This document shows, one piece after another, positions 34,275 to 45,328 of a DNA stretch of 64,000 nt (positions are counted from its first letter, which is position 1; each line of letters opens with the position of its first letter). The position numbers were made by a program, and so were the translations under genes. The notes under the pieces were generated by a model that was not told where the DNA came from, searched no databases, and saw nothing but the letters and a program-made list of their open reading frames with translations. Source of the DNA: Bisporella sp. PMI_857 (Eukaryota; Ascomycota; Leotiomycetes; Helotiales; Helotiaceae); NCBI GenBank assembly GCA_021307315.1, contig JAJSPD010000028.1, positions 186,001 to 250,000 on the forward strand, written 5' to 3'.

Positions 34275-36762
34275 TAACAGTTCTTGATTATGTAAGAAAA
34301 GGCTTGTTTTGAGCGCAATGATAGGACATTAAAATCCGTGGTCGCGGACTTGGACCAGCTCCGCTTGAATGCGACTGTCGGCGTTCTAATCCTTTGACGA
34401 AGCTTCCATGGCATGAACGTAGGGTGCTTTCGAGGAAAGAAGACACTTCCGACGAAACTACAGCTTACTGTCAGATCAGGGTTAGATCTTACGCTGCTGA
34501 GAAGCTTTGACCACTCATCGCCATCGCGAACAATGCCTGCACGGATCTCAAAGCTGAGAATTTAAGTGATATTTAGGGTTCTTTGAGCAGTACTTGCTCT
34601 TTACTATATTTCAACTATTAAACCATTCAAGAGACTCTTGGCAAATAGTCTCGGCACTTGGCAGTCACATTTGGGGCAAAAGAGATTCAATATATCAAAC
34701 ATGATTAGTGCTGATATGATCAGGTCTGGAATCCAATTATGGATTGAATCAAGAATCCATCTTCACTTGGGATTATTCAGCTGCTGGGGCAAAATATGTT
34801 CTTATAGAATTGCATACATGCATAGCTTTAACATATAAGTCATACCGTATGCATTGCCTAGGTGCATGTAACGTTGCAGTCACCCCTGTACTGAGTCCCT
34901 ATCTGCCACTATCTTGATTTGCTGCAACCCCGTAGTCCTCTTGGAATGAACTGAGTACGAATTAGATCGGTTTTCTTAAGTCTTTCAAATTGGTGATCTT
35001 TTTTTTGGTAGTGTGGATATTAAAATGCTGAGTGGGTATATCTAGTAGCCATCTGGCCAATCAGAGACCTCGCTTATTTCGCATAGCCATCCCTTTACGA
35101 ATATTATTTATATATTTGTTTAAGCAAACTCCTGCTACAAACATGGCAGGTCTCCCTATCGGATGCACAGTCGACTGTGGTGGCTGGTAGTGGATTGCAG
35201 GTCTTATGCCCTTCATCAATGGTTGTTAGAATTCATTTGCTATAATGTCAGCTGAACTTAGTCTAATGCAGTCAATGCCTTCAAAACATAGTTAATGAAT
35301 CACGACAACCACTAGTGTGGGGAAGTAGAAGCATGTTGCTGTTATGTTGGGTGGGCGAGTTTAAAACTAGGCACTATCGAAGTATTATAATAGGCCAATT
35401 CCTATTGTAAAACCATGGAGTTTATATCCTGCTAGACTGCTACAGCCTGCAGGTGAATTTCGCCACCATGGAAACCCTCCTTTTTTAATTGCTTATTTTT
35501 TGTGTTCGGCTGGACTGTGCAGTTTCTCCGAAGGGAACGGAAAACGAGGAAAAAAGGGTACAGTTAGGCTTACAGAATTTTTTTGGTTTCCACTATATCT
35601 CTTGGAAAGATCAGTAAAGGAGTACCAAGGCACCAAAGAAGCTACTTGCATGTGCTGTGAGGTCGTAGACAAGAAGTGGAGTGCACAATACCTTACATCA
35701 TACTTCGTCATTCAAGAAGCGCATTACGAAGGTACAAACATTCCACAGTGCCGATAACCTAGCCAAAATGGTGATACGTTTCAGAATAGTTGGAGGTAAG
35801 AGCGAGTGGAGACTGGAGGTCAGGATCAGAGATCAACCCACTTGCAGAGTTAAGCTCTGGCTTTGAAACAGAACACGATGCTTTCTGAATAAAAGGTACG
35901 GATATCTGGTACTCGGCCGCTTTGATAGTTTGGGATCTGTTTATGAGTACCAATTGAGTTGGAGTTGGAGATGTAAATGTTATTAGCTATTTTGGTAATG
36001 TCTTCTTTGGATCCTTGTGGGTCTTGGAAGGATTAGAGAGTGCTAGTTGAATCTATGTTTTGAATCTGAATTTGGATGCAACATGTTCTTTAATTAAATT
36101 TGCCGTTTTGAAGACGAGGTAAGAAGGCTTCAAGAAGGCTCTCGTGGCTTATTATTGGTGATTGAAAAACCATTGCAAAGCTAGCAGGGAGGCCCGAGTC
36201 TTTTGATGCCATGGCTGTCGCTGCATGGGCGGTTACAGACTTCGTTTTATGGCTATTTGAACACAGGTTGATGAACCAAATTGTCCCACAAGTGGCAATC
36301 AATTACACACGGTATTTTCAAAATCTGTCAGCAAATTATGGCACAGTTGGCACTTAGCATTACGACCTGGAGCTTGTGAGCTCGTAAGATAGATAGTCGT
36401 CATGAAGCCGCACAGCTGTTAGTAAACATACCAGTAGGCTGATACATCAGAATATTGGGACAATATTCTAGAGTTTATCGTATTAGAGGAGCTTGGGGGT
36501 GCAGCAGCTACTCTTGGAAATTCACTTTATTCCTAAGATGTTATGAACGTTCTTCTAGCAAGCTCAGCTACGCTCAGCGTTAGGAATATTGAATATATGG
36601 CAAGGCTGGAGGACTCTGAATTTGGAGGAACATAAAAAGATACCTTCAGAAACCGTTATCACTCGCACCATCCCGACTCTCTTCAGCCTTCTACTTGTTG
36701 CGGTTGCAAAAGTTACCTACAATAATTTGAGAAACAGCGATATCCCCTACCTCAATGCGAAG
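34275..36762. other. Gene-poor region
   Basis: I see no supportable gene in these 2.5 kb. Open frames up to about 85 codons exist on both strands (for example 35500-35757 plus) without family signatures. The inverted second copy of the short dispersed repeat is at 35109-35142. Confidence 0.45.
35109..35142 (-). repeat. Short dispersed repeat, copy 2 (inverted)
   Basis: Reverse complement of the sequence at 31212-31247, with the same core (tgtttaagcaaactcctgc on the plus strand). Outside the ~33-bp block the two loci diverge. Confidence 0.7.
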
Positions 36763-38053
36763 ATGTCCTCAGAAGATCTCCTGTGTCAGAGCAATCAACG
36801 ATGGATCACTTACGCCGAAAGCCATCCTAAGAGAGACCGCTGGGTTCTGTCCAGCAAGAATAGACCCAAGCCACAAGTTCAGAGACGCATCCCCCATCCA
36901 AAGAAGGATCAAGACTGCAACTGGATTACTGGAGAGACGCCATCACGCCGCATTCTTCTTGTCACAGAGGTGTTTCTACAAGTACATAAAGAGTGGACTG
37001 AGCAAATTCCCGTTGCGATGGATGCTGGATTTGAGGAAGGATTTAAGGAAAGCTTCCAAGAACGATATGATGTCAGCAGCAATGATGCTCAGTGGATTGT
37101 TAGCGAAATCTTCAAGTTGAAGCAATGTAGCAACAATTCTCATCTTTCATCAGGTATGGGATCGCAATCAGCCTACACCCTCTTCCCAACCTGAAATACT
37201 AACAGTTAGCGGGTATCCATCCAGAGGAAGCTCAATCTACCACCAGGTCTCCGGAATCGTCGCTCAAGACTGTAAACGCAGATGCCGAACCTTCAACAGC
37301 GCTTAGTACCAGCAACCAAGAGGTTACCAATACGCCAGCTGCAGATGTTACATCTGATGGAATGATCGCGAAGGGCACCGACCACACCAAGCTTGTTGAT
37401 GCTGCCGAAGATGAGCCCGCCATTGGTGTTGCTGAACATGATGATGCAGAAGATCTGGCTGCTGCATATACATGTGATGAGTTTAATGGATCTAATGGAT
37501 CTGGCGAATCGAATGGCGCTGTCGGCTCTGGAAATACAAGTGCGACAGTCAATGCTCTGGCAAAAGGTCGATCAAGCCGCTCTCAGCAATCCTTTGCTGG
37601 CACTAGTTTTAGCCTCAAGCATCAACTCGTTAAAAGGCTTCTGCTTCAAAAAGCTCAAGGTATATTTTTTCAGCCGCCGCCCAAACAGGCAAAATCATCT
37701 ACAGGAAGCAGGCTAACATGGCTACAGCAACGAAGACGACCAGAGCTAAGTTCAAGGGTGGCATCGCCGGCCGAACGAAGCAATCGGCCACAGCCAAGCA
37801 GTCCGCTTCTGCTCGTACTGCCGACTTCCCCAGCGCGGCTGCCCCGGTTCCTTCGTCCCTTGGGAACCCCCTGTTCGTTTCCGGCCTACCCAACCTCAAC
37901 CCGCCACGAAAGAGGGCCACAAACATCATGCCGTACGCGCTCGATCCCACCAACAGGAATCGCCTGGCGGAGGACGTCCCAATCGGAGAACCTCGTCCCA
38001 AGAAAGGTAACAAGACACGAGGGGGAAAGGGGTGGGGAAAGGGAAAAACATGA
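36763..38053 (+). CDS. Hypothetical protein, splicing uncertain
   Basis: ATG 36763 opens a frame of 130 codons (MSSEDLLCQSNQRW) ending at a gtatgg donor (37154). The acceptor at 37209 continues in frame into a Ser/Asn/Gly-rich, acidic segment (AGIHPEEAQSTTRSPESS). The third exon most likely starts at 37674 or 37689 and reads KTTRAKFKGGIAGRTKQ, then NPPRKRATNIMPYALDP, to the stop at 38053, giving about 380-390 residues. The last donor is unclear: gtatat at 37660 leaves an intron of only 29 bp, whereas gttttag at 37606 gives 68-83 bp. A different acceptor at 37708 leads into another frame ending at 38108. No family is recognised. The basic C-terminus with a lysine- and glycine-rich tail suggests nucleic-acid binding or nuclear location, as inference only. 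It could also be two adjacent genes. Confidence 0.5.
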
Positions 38054-39060
38054 GGCATATATGTACGGAGCGATATCTTTAAATGCATTGGCATGGCTCA
38101 AAGGATAATGTAGAACATAGATGAGCAAGTAGGTTCTCGGAGTTGGTAGTATCGGATTACCTAGTAGCTCTCAGGCACGGCCTAGATATGTATCTTTGTG
38201 CTGAACCCTCACAAACGAGATGATGCATAAAAATGGATAAACATATGCAAACACCCCAGACTGCCTTCATTACGCGTGGGTCCTTAAAAGCTTATAACAA
38301 AAAGATACCCGCTTCTTGCCTTTGAGAGCAAAATGCCTGGGAAAGCTCTAGCCTCATATCCTTTGACGGCCCGGCTAGAAAGGTCCCGCCGAATCTCCAA
38401 ACGACTCTTGCTCTTCAAACAATTCAACCTTTCTCTCCGCAAAGCATACGCCAATCAGACCTTACCATTTCCGTCCACCAACCTAGAAAGAAACCTCAAA
38501 GCAATACGAGAGCAACCTCAGACACCACCAAACACGATGACCGATACAGTACTGGAAATTCCATGCCCAAAAACCAACCACAACATCATAGCCCGTACCC
38601 CCAACCATCAATCCCGGCCGGTCCTCCAAGGCATTCAGCATACACCCAATTTCTAATTCGCAAGCTCAACTTCCGTCTCGAACATTCTGATGCCCCAGAT
38701 GTGATGCTCTGATTGTGGCGAGGCCAAAGAGCGATCCCAGCGAGCCCCTGAATAAGCGAATCCTTGGCATCTTCTCGAAAATCCGTTTGTAAGTCTCACT
38801 CATGCTAGAATTGTCTTTTTGTTGCCGTTGTATTTGATCTGATGCGATATATCACGGATTCAAATATGTGGAACACAAAGAATCATATGCAAGTCATAAT
38901 TCTCGCCTGATCCATTGTCGGCTAACATTACCTGTCCCAAGGATGGATATGCCAATACTTGTCCCTCACCACGATAATTATACGAGCAAACATCTGCCAG
39001 CTTACCACATCTAATCATAATTATCTGCTCTGCCATCAATAAGACTGGCCATACTAAACA
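38054..39060. other. Intergenic region; one small open frame
   Basis: Between two convergent genes. A 107-codon ATG frame at 38333-38656 (plus), basic and Pro/Asn-rich with no recognised domain, may be chance. Nothing else is supported. Confidence 0.4.
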
Positions 39061-42000
39061 TCAAATAAAAGCGCTTCCATCACTTCCACTTCCGCTCACC
39101 ATCCTTCTACGCCGACTGCTCAAGAACATTTCCACCATCCGCTTACTTCCGATTTGCTGTGCGCTCGCCATATTCCCTCCTCGACTGCTGTTAGCACCAG
39201 TCATAAGCGGTTCATTTGTTTCTGGTCCCAGCAAGCCTGCACCATCAGTACCGTAAATATCATCTGCATGATCGTCGCCAGGTTTCATGCCTGACCTGTC
39301 TAATTTTGCGCTGCGGTTGTGATTCGGGGTATTTAATTTAGAAATTGTACTCCAATCTGCTCCTGGAGTTCTCGCTCGCGAAATCGATCTTGATAGTGAC
39401 TTGTTACTTGCGCTACTAGGACGAAATTCTATCTCTGCGTCGGCACTTTCTGGAAGTATAACTGATGACGCCTGAGAAACTTTTCTGTTCTTCTTCGTCA
39501 GTTTGGCAGGAGTATTGACATTGACGCTTTTCACGCTTTTCAGCGTTGTGGCTGAATTATTTCGCTTATGTAACAAACTCCTTCCGCTCATGCTAGAGGT
39601 TTTGGCAACTGATGCCGGAGATTTTCCGGTGCCGGGAGTGCTGATGGTATTTTCAGAACGTAATGAAGTTTGAGAAGGCTTAGTAGCAAGTGGTCTGAGC
39701 GATGAGCGATCTGGAATAGGCGGTGGGGGAGGAATCGGCGGGTGCTGTTCATTGGCCCTAGATGGGTCAATATTTTCGGTGAGGGACACATTGGATCGAT
39801 TTTTAAGGATAGGCTTAAGTATCGCAGCACCTGGTGGAGCTAGCTGTGGGATATTTTGATGCAGTAATCCCAGGGGTGGTTTTCCCGAAGTATGACTTCT
39901 TTCCACATTCGTCCTTTGACCAATACTCGGCCTCCTATTACCCATCAGGTCCTGCTCAGTACTCAGATTTCGGTCGGCAATTTCTTGCAACATTCTTTCT
40001 GCATCTTTTGCTGTTTCCGCAACCTCTTCATCACTGGATGACACTATCTGTGTTCTTTCCCGAATATGTGAAACTTGAAAGGATTTTGGCATCGTAGGAA
40101 GAGCATAGTTTATATACGAGGCAGCGGGACTTGCATTTTCCTTTGCCTTCTCTAGTTTTGAAACCTCGGAAGACATCCACTTCTTCCATTCCACAGAGCC
40201 AGTAGAGCTGGGAGTCTGGTGACCGACAGAAGTTGGCATTGTAGGCTGATATACGGCATGATCGATCATAGCAACATATCCCGAGTTCGGAGTAGTTGGT
40301 GGAGGTTGCAAAGGTCGTCGATGTTGAAAAGGCAACGATAAAGTACTGTCTGGCGCCTGTAGAGAATGATTGTTAGTCTTGAGCACTAAGACGTGATTCT
40401 CATCCACAACTGCCAGAGCAACTCTTTCTAAAGAACTTACCGGTGTTCGTCTCCCTGTTGTCCTCGAGTAGATGCTTTCGGAGTATGAAATTCCTGATCC
40501 CACATCATTCTGGCCAGCGCTTCCCCCGTCGACATGAGCTAACTGATATTGCTGATATTGTTTTGAGGAATTGCAAACCAAATTCGACTGTCCCCCTTTG
40601 ACAACTTGTGGGTTGTAACTACCTGTTGCCATGGCACGTCGAAGGGGACTGGGAGTTCTCCCAATGGTGAAAGATGGACTACCACCAAAGAAGGTGCTTC
40701 TCGATTCTCGAATGATAGGTTGAGTAATAGGTTCAATCTGACGGGCAATATCCTGTGGGCTTAAGGCCAAACTCTCTTGCACAGTATGGAAGGAGTCTTT
40801 TGTTAGGCTAGACAAGATAGAAATGGTCCTATCCTTTTGAGCGCCGGCGTCAATCTCCTGGAATGGCTTTGGAATGGCTTTTGGCGAGAATACATCATCT
40901 TCCTCCCGCATTCGTGCCTCACGGAGAGAGTCGGCTTGTGTCCATTGATGAGCATGAGTTCCTGTGTACCCGAATGCGTCTTCAGCACGTGCCGAATAGA
41001 TGGAATCTGTTCTCACCCATTGGTGCTGATTACTACAAGCTGAGTTCGGTCTGCTCCCATCGTTACTTTCTGGTACATGTCTTATGGTAGCCGGCGTGCC
41101 GCTATTGGCTGAGTCGGCGCGCTGTGGTACATAAGTTGGAGCGACAAAACTGTCAGTGCTGCCTTTACGCGAAGCTTCCAGTTTTGCTCGAGGTGAGTTT
41201 TGATCAAGCCTCTTCATCAATGCGGAATATACTCTTGCGCTATCTACTCCCACTGGTGGAGGTGGCGGGACATGAGCAACATTCTTACTAGGTCTGTGGA
41301 CCGCAGGATACGCAGAATGGTGGTCGACCTTTGGCCGGTGAAATGCTGCAGCCGATACATGAGTGCCATTTTCGTTAATGACAGAAAGTCGTTGCAGCTC
41401 GCGTTGACTATCGCCAATATTATTCCTTGTGGTTTGACTATTGATCGTATTTTCGGCACTGGTATTGTTCCAACTTGTGACTCTTGATTTATCACTGCGA
41501 TAGCTAGAGCTTGTGAGACTACTTATATGTGTTTCCATTTTCGGGTCCGATGTTGCTTCGTACAGAGATCCCGAACGTGATGCGACCCGCAACAGCGCCG
41601 TTCCGTCAGGGTAGGGAACATCTATCAAGCCTTCGAATTTAATTTCTGGATCGCTATTGTATTCTCGAACATGTGTTACAGTAGCTAAAACTTGTTGATC
41701 CGGGATCGTAACTGTCCCTTTATTTCGACTGAATGCTTTTTTAATTTTGTTCTTCATGTTTCGAGATATCTTACGAGCTTTATCCTTTAGCCCCGACCCT
41801 TTCCCAGACTTGATCGAGTGAGTTTGGCCAGAAGATTTTGGTGGCGCGCTGTTCATACTTGAGCTTCGAACAGATTTTCTAAACGACGCCTGCTCTTTAT
41901 CTGATTTTGATCTGAACAGAAATGATGGTTGTTCTCGGAGTCGTTGCTGTTCGGCATCATGAAAAAACCTGTCTCGAGCCAGTTGGACCGCCTGATCATT

Positions 42001-42741
42001 ACTCTTCTGAGCGAGCTCACGTCCTCCCCGGAGGAAACTCATGGACTTTGGTGCTCTGAGCTGTGATGGTGAAGGCTGTGGAGTTTCGAAACCAGAATAA
42101 ACAGTCTCGGCCTTTTCCGAGCTACCATTTGGATAGTAAATTCTAGGTGCCTTGAGAGGCGCGAACATCGATTTAGATTTTCGAATCCGGCGATATGATG
42201 AGGGTGTAGAGGCAACATCATCTTGACGTGTATAATATTCATCGAATACTGCAGTAGCCGCTACATAGCTATCTTGCCCTCCTCTTTTTATTGACGACTT
42301 TCCGATGGATGAGCCCCGACTGGGTGGTCGGTATGCCGCCGGAACTGGCGCATTGGTTGTCATGGCCATAGGACGAAGCGTTGCAGAGCTAGGCTTGGAA
42401 TCCAGTGTGGCGTGCGATGGCCTGCTACCTACAGACTGCCTGTATCGAATGCCGTCAGGCCCCACGAAGCGTACGCTTTGCTGTCGCCTCAAAGTTTGTC
42501 CTGCATCTTTTGGATACCCAGCTTGTGGACCCTGGCTTGCTGTACTATCGTGCCGCAAAAGCCCAGGTCTACCTATATCAGCGCTCCTTCGCTCCTGTCC
42601 CCGGTTGAAAGCTAATGTCGCAGCGGCTTGTGCATGATGCCGAGCAACTTCGGGGTCCAAAGGTTCATGTTTGGACTGGACTGACGATGTTGATTTGCGC
42701 CGACTGACACCGAGTCGAGTAGTGTTATTTCTTGGAAGCAT
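39061..42741 (-). CDS. Large disordered protein of unknown function (1226 aa)
   Basis: One uninterrupted frame of 1226 residues from ATG 42741, beginning MLPRNNTTRLGVSRRKSTSS. It is dominated by Ser, Pro, Arg, Asn and Gln, with no catalytic domain that I recognise. A short lysine-rich region (KARKISRNMKNKIKKAFSRN) at about residue 335 is strongly basic and amphipathic and could contact membrane lipids or nucleic acid. It is followed by a more ordered block, VLATVTHVREYNSDPEIKFE. Proline runs (PPIPPPPPIPDR near residue 1010, PPPPPVG near 490) could bind SH3 or profilin partners. Frequent RxxS sites suggest heavy phosphorylation. These features are common in fungal polarity, septum or cytoskeletal adaptor proteins, but no such role can be assigned from sequence. 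No intron is needed and no frame damage is seen. Confidence 0.85.
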   Translation of the reverse strand: MLPRNNTTRLGVSRRKSTSSVQSKHEPLDPEVARHHAQAAATLAFNRGQERRSADIGRPGLLRHDSTASQGPQAGYPKDAGQTLRRQQSVRFVGPDGIRYRQSVGSRPSHATLDSKPSSATLRPMAMTTNAPVPAAYRPPSRGSSIGKSSIKRGGQDSYVAATAVFDEYYTRQDDVASTPSSYRRIRKSKSMFAPLKAPRIYYPNGSSEKAETVYSGFETPQPSPSQLRAPKSMSFLRGGRELAQKSNDQAVQLARDRFFHDAEQQRLREQPSFLFRSKSDKEQASFRKSVRSSSMNSAPPKSSGQTHSIKSGKGSGLKDKARKISRNMKNKIKKAFSRNKGTVTIPDQQVLATVTHVREYNSDPEIKFEGLIDVPYPDGTALLRVASRSGSLYEATSDPKMETHISSLTSSSYRSDKSRVTSWNNTSAENTINSQTTRNNIGDSQRELQRLSVINENGTHVSAAAFHRPKVDHHSAYPAVHRPSKNVAHVPPPPPVGVDSARVYSALMKRLDQNSPRAKLEASRKGSTDSFVAPTYVPQRADSANSGTPATIRHVPESNDGSRPNSACSNQHQWVRTDSIYSARAEDAFGYTGTHAHQWTQADSLREARMREEDDVFSPKAIPKPFQEIDAGAQKDRTISILSSLTKDSFHTVQESLALSPQDIARQIEPITQPIIRESRSTFFGGSPSFTIGRTPSPLRRAMATGSYNPQVVKGGQSNLVCNSSKQYQQYQLAHVDGGSAGQNDVGSGISYSESIYSRTTGRRTPVSSLERVALAVVDENHVLVLKTNNHSLQAPDSTLSLPFQHRRPLQPPPTTPNSGYVAMIDHAVYQPTMPTSVGHQTPSSTGSVEWKKWMSSEVSKLEKAKENASPAASYINYALPTMPKSFQVSHIRERTQIVSSSDEEVAETAKDAERMLQEIADRNLSTEQDLMGNRRPSIGQRTNVERSHTSGKPPLGLLHQNIPQLAPPGAAILKPILKNRSNVSLTENIDPSRANEQHPPIPPPPPIPDRSSLRPLATKPSQTSLRSENTISTPGTGKSPASVAKTSSMSGRSLLHKRNNSATTLKSVKSVNVNTPAKLTKKNRKVSQASSVILPESADAEIEFRPSSASNKSLSRSISRARTPGADWSTISKLNTPNHNRSAKLDRSGMKPGDDHADDIYGTDGAGLLGPETNEPLMTGANSSRGGNMASAQQIGSKRMVEMFLSSRRRRMVSGSGSDGSAFI

Positions 42742-43426
42742 TGATTGAGGCTAATGTGATCTTTGGGTCGAGAACTAACTAGTTGAAATGAAAGACGTAG
42801 AGTGCGATACGAGTAATGCTCGCCGTAGCATGCAATTATTAACCAAAAGATGAAATACAAAGGGTAAAACTCTCGTGAAGAAGGAATGCTTGCTCTACCT
42901 CAGAAGGCCTTGAGGTAAGAAGTGTACTCTAGGAAAGAGCAACCAAACAGCTGCACTAGAACAGCTTCGGAATTGGAATTGCTCGAGCAGGGTCACCCGT
43001 ATACTTCGAGCTCTAAGAAAAAGAACAGCACGATGACCAATGGGATTCCTGGCACGGCTGTGTGACATGGAAAAGAACTTTGTTTTACTTAGAATATTTA
43101 GCGTGGATATAAAGGTTGACGACCCTGCACAAGAAGGGAAAACGAATAACTCCAAGTCATCAATACACCGAATCAATTCACGTCCTAGATCCCAGATTCC
43201 TAGGCGACAAGAAACAAACTATCAGAACAGATCACGAGAAGAAGTATCGAATTGTACAATATCAAAATTGTCTATTGTGTCTTAAAAACGGCACGCAATG
43301 GTCTGACGCAAGGAAACCCATAATCAAAATGTGTAAGATGCATACAAACAATGAGAGCCAACCAGCCTGCCCCATCCCATGACCATGCTAATCGTAAATG
43401 TTCCTAACATTATGAACTCCCCCCAC
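42742..43426. other. Intergenic, promoter of the disordered-protein gene
   Basis: A 685-bp region between the start of the disordered-protein gene and the 3' end of the protease gene. No further gene seen; frames here are short and featureless. Confidence 0.5.
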
Positions 43427-45328
43427 TTAAGAGCTAAGCTCATCAAAGAACTCCTTAATCTCATCGTGGATCTTCTGGGAGAACTTCTCGGTCTTAGAAA
43501 CTACTGACTCGGCCCCTTTAACAACTTCGCCCGAGAGGACGTCGAAATCTTCCTTCATGGCCTTCTCCAAAAGCTCGATAGTAGTTGGGAGCTTGGCGGT
43601 CTTTCCAGCATCCTTTTTGGCAGTATAGCCACCAGACTTGATGATAGAGGAGTAGTTGGATGATCCACCACCATTCCATGCAAGCACGTTCTTGGTATTG
43701 GCAGGAACATCAGAGAGAACACCCTCAGTCGCAATTGCGATGATGTTCTCCTTGAGCTTCTTGGGGGTGATCTCGGCAACTGCGTAAGCAGAGTCGGAGG
43801 ATGGCTGGAGAGAGAGGTAGTAGGCTAAAAGACCAGCGATGTGGGGAGAAGCCATAGAAGTACCAGAGATTGTGTTGATGGCATATTTGCTGCCAATCCA
43901 GGTGGAAACAATGTTTAGACCAGGGGCGAAGATGTCATTGCAAGTTCCATAGTTGGAGAAGTAGGCGCGGGAATCATCAAGAGCGGAGGCGCCAACGGTA
44001 ATAGCAAGCTCAGCAGCGGCTGGGGAATAGTTGCAAGAATCGGCGTTATCGTTACCGGCGGCAACAGCGAAGTGAATACCAGCTGTGACCGCGCCATTGA
44101 CAGCACGGTCAAGAGCTGGGGATTTGCCACCTCCGAGAGACATGTTGGCAGCAGAGCCTTTGAAGCCCTTCTTTCCCTTCTTCACCTTCTCAGTGTGCGC
44201 ATTGGCAGCCCACTCGACACCCTTGACGACATCCGACATGGTTCCCGAGCCATTGGACTTGAGTACCTTGACAGCATACACATTGGCCTTCTTGGCAACA
44301 CCGTACTTCTTGCCTGCGACCGTACCAGAGCAGTGAGTTCCGTGCCCATTTCCATCCTCATCAGCGTCATTGGCTGGTATAGTCTTTCCCCAGTGTGCGC
44401 GACCCTCGAAATCAACGTGCCCAACGTTAGTTCCGGTGTCGATGACGTAGACATCAACACCCTCGCCAGCATCAGCTGCATAAAGATACTTGTTGAAATC
44501 GCTGAAAGATAAGCTGTCACGGTGCGAGATACGGGCAAGACCCCATGGAGCGTTTTTCTCCAACTCGCCAGTCTCGCCTAAAGTGTGCACAACGGAATCC
44601 TTCTCAACATACTCGACCTGGAGGAAGCCCGAAAGTTAGCAAATAGTTGACTAGAATAGCCCCCAAGCTTAGAGCGAACTATCACGTGCTAATGCACACA
44701 TCTCCGATAGTGCTTAAAGTTGTGTGATAAGAGTATGAAGAAGGCAAGGAGAAATGTGGACATTCTTTATCTGCAGGAAGAATTGAGAGTTGATGGATAG
44801 GACAACTTACATCAGGATGTCTTCGTACTTTCTCGATGACTGAGTCATCGAAGTGTCCTGAGTAACCCAAGAAGTCACCAGCAATGTTATATGTGTGTTT
44901 GATGCCTTCAAAGATGTCGGATGTGATGGGATGTAGCGACCGTTTTCGGAGCTCTGTTCGGATGTTCTCGCTCTCGATGTGGGCGTCTTGCACCCAGAGG
45001 TGGTGGTCTTTAGCAGCTGATTCCGTCACATGCTTCTTGAAAACGACCTGGAAACGCATTAGAATCGATTCGTTGAGATGAAATGGTGCAGGATTGGTAG
45101 AGGCATCGGCAGCTAGAGCTCTACAGAGACGGTAGTCAAATGGCTTTCGAGCTCAAGACTCGAGCCATTCGGAAAGGAGAAGATACATACAATGTAGTTA
45201 TCGGGAACCTCGATGGAGTTGGATGAGGAGAGTAGAGGAGCAGCATCATTGTGGATGGTTTCTGTGCTGAAGGTGGGTGCCGATGACGCCAGCACCGGCA
45301 ACAATGTCAAGCCGATAAGCCCACGCAT
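43427..45328 (-). CDS. Vacuolar subtilisin-like serine protease (cerevisin/Alp2 type)
   Basis: Three exons on the minus strand (45328-45191, 45047-44811, 44617-43427) join in frame to 521 residues. The order is signal peptide (MRGLIGLTLLPVLASSAP), inhibitor I9 propeptide (from YIVVFKKHV to VEYVEKDSVV), S8 catalytic domain, and an acidic helical C-terminal extension after about residue 435. The catalytic triad is D185 (VIDTG), H217 (GHGTHCSG) and S379 (GTSMASPH), with oxyanion N314 (AAGNDNAD). This matches yeast Prb1 and Aspergillus Alp2/Pep2, the proteinase-K-like group that matures in the vacuole and degrades proteins during starvation and autophagy. Homologues in other moulds are known allergens. 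Both introns lie in the propeptide region. All key residues are intact. Confidence 0.96.

Noticed and set aside
38333..38656. 107-codon ATG frame
   Set aside because: Basic, Asn/Pro-rich, no domain and no neighbour support; may be chance.
43555..44538. Long frames on both strands overlapping the subtilisin gene (for example 44072-44512 plus)
   Set aside because: Shadows of the protease catalytic-domain exon, which has an intact triad.
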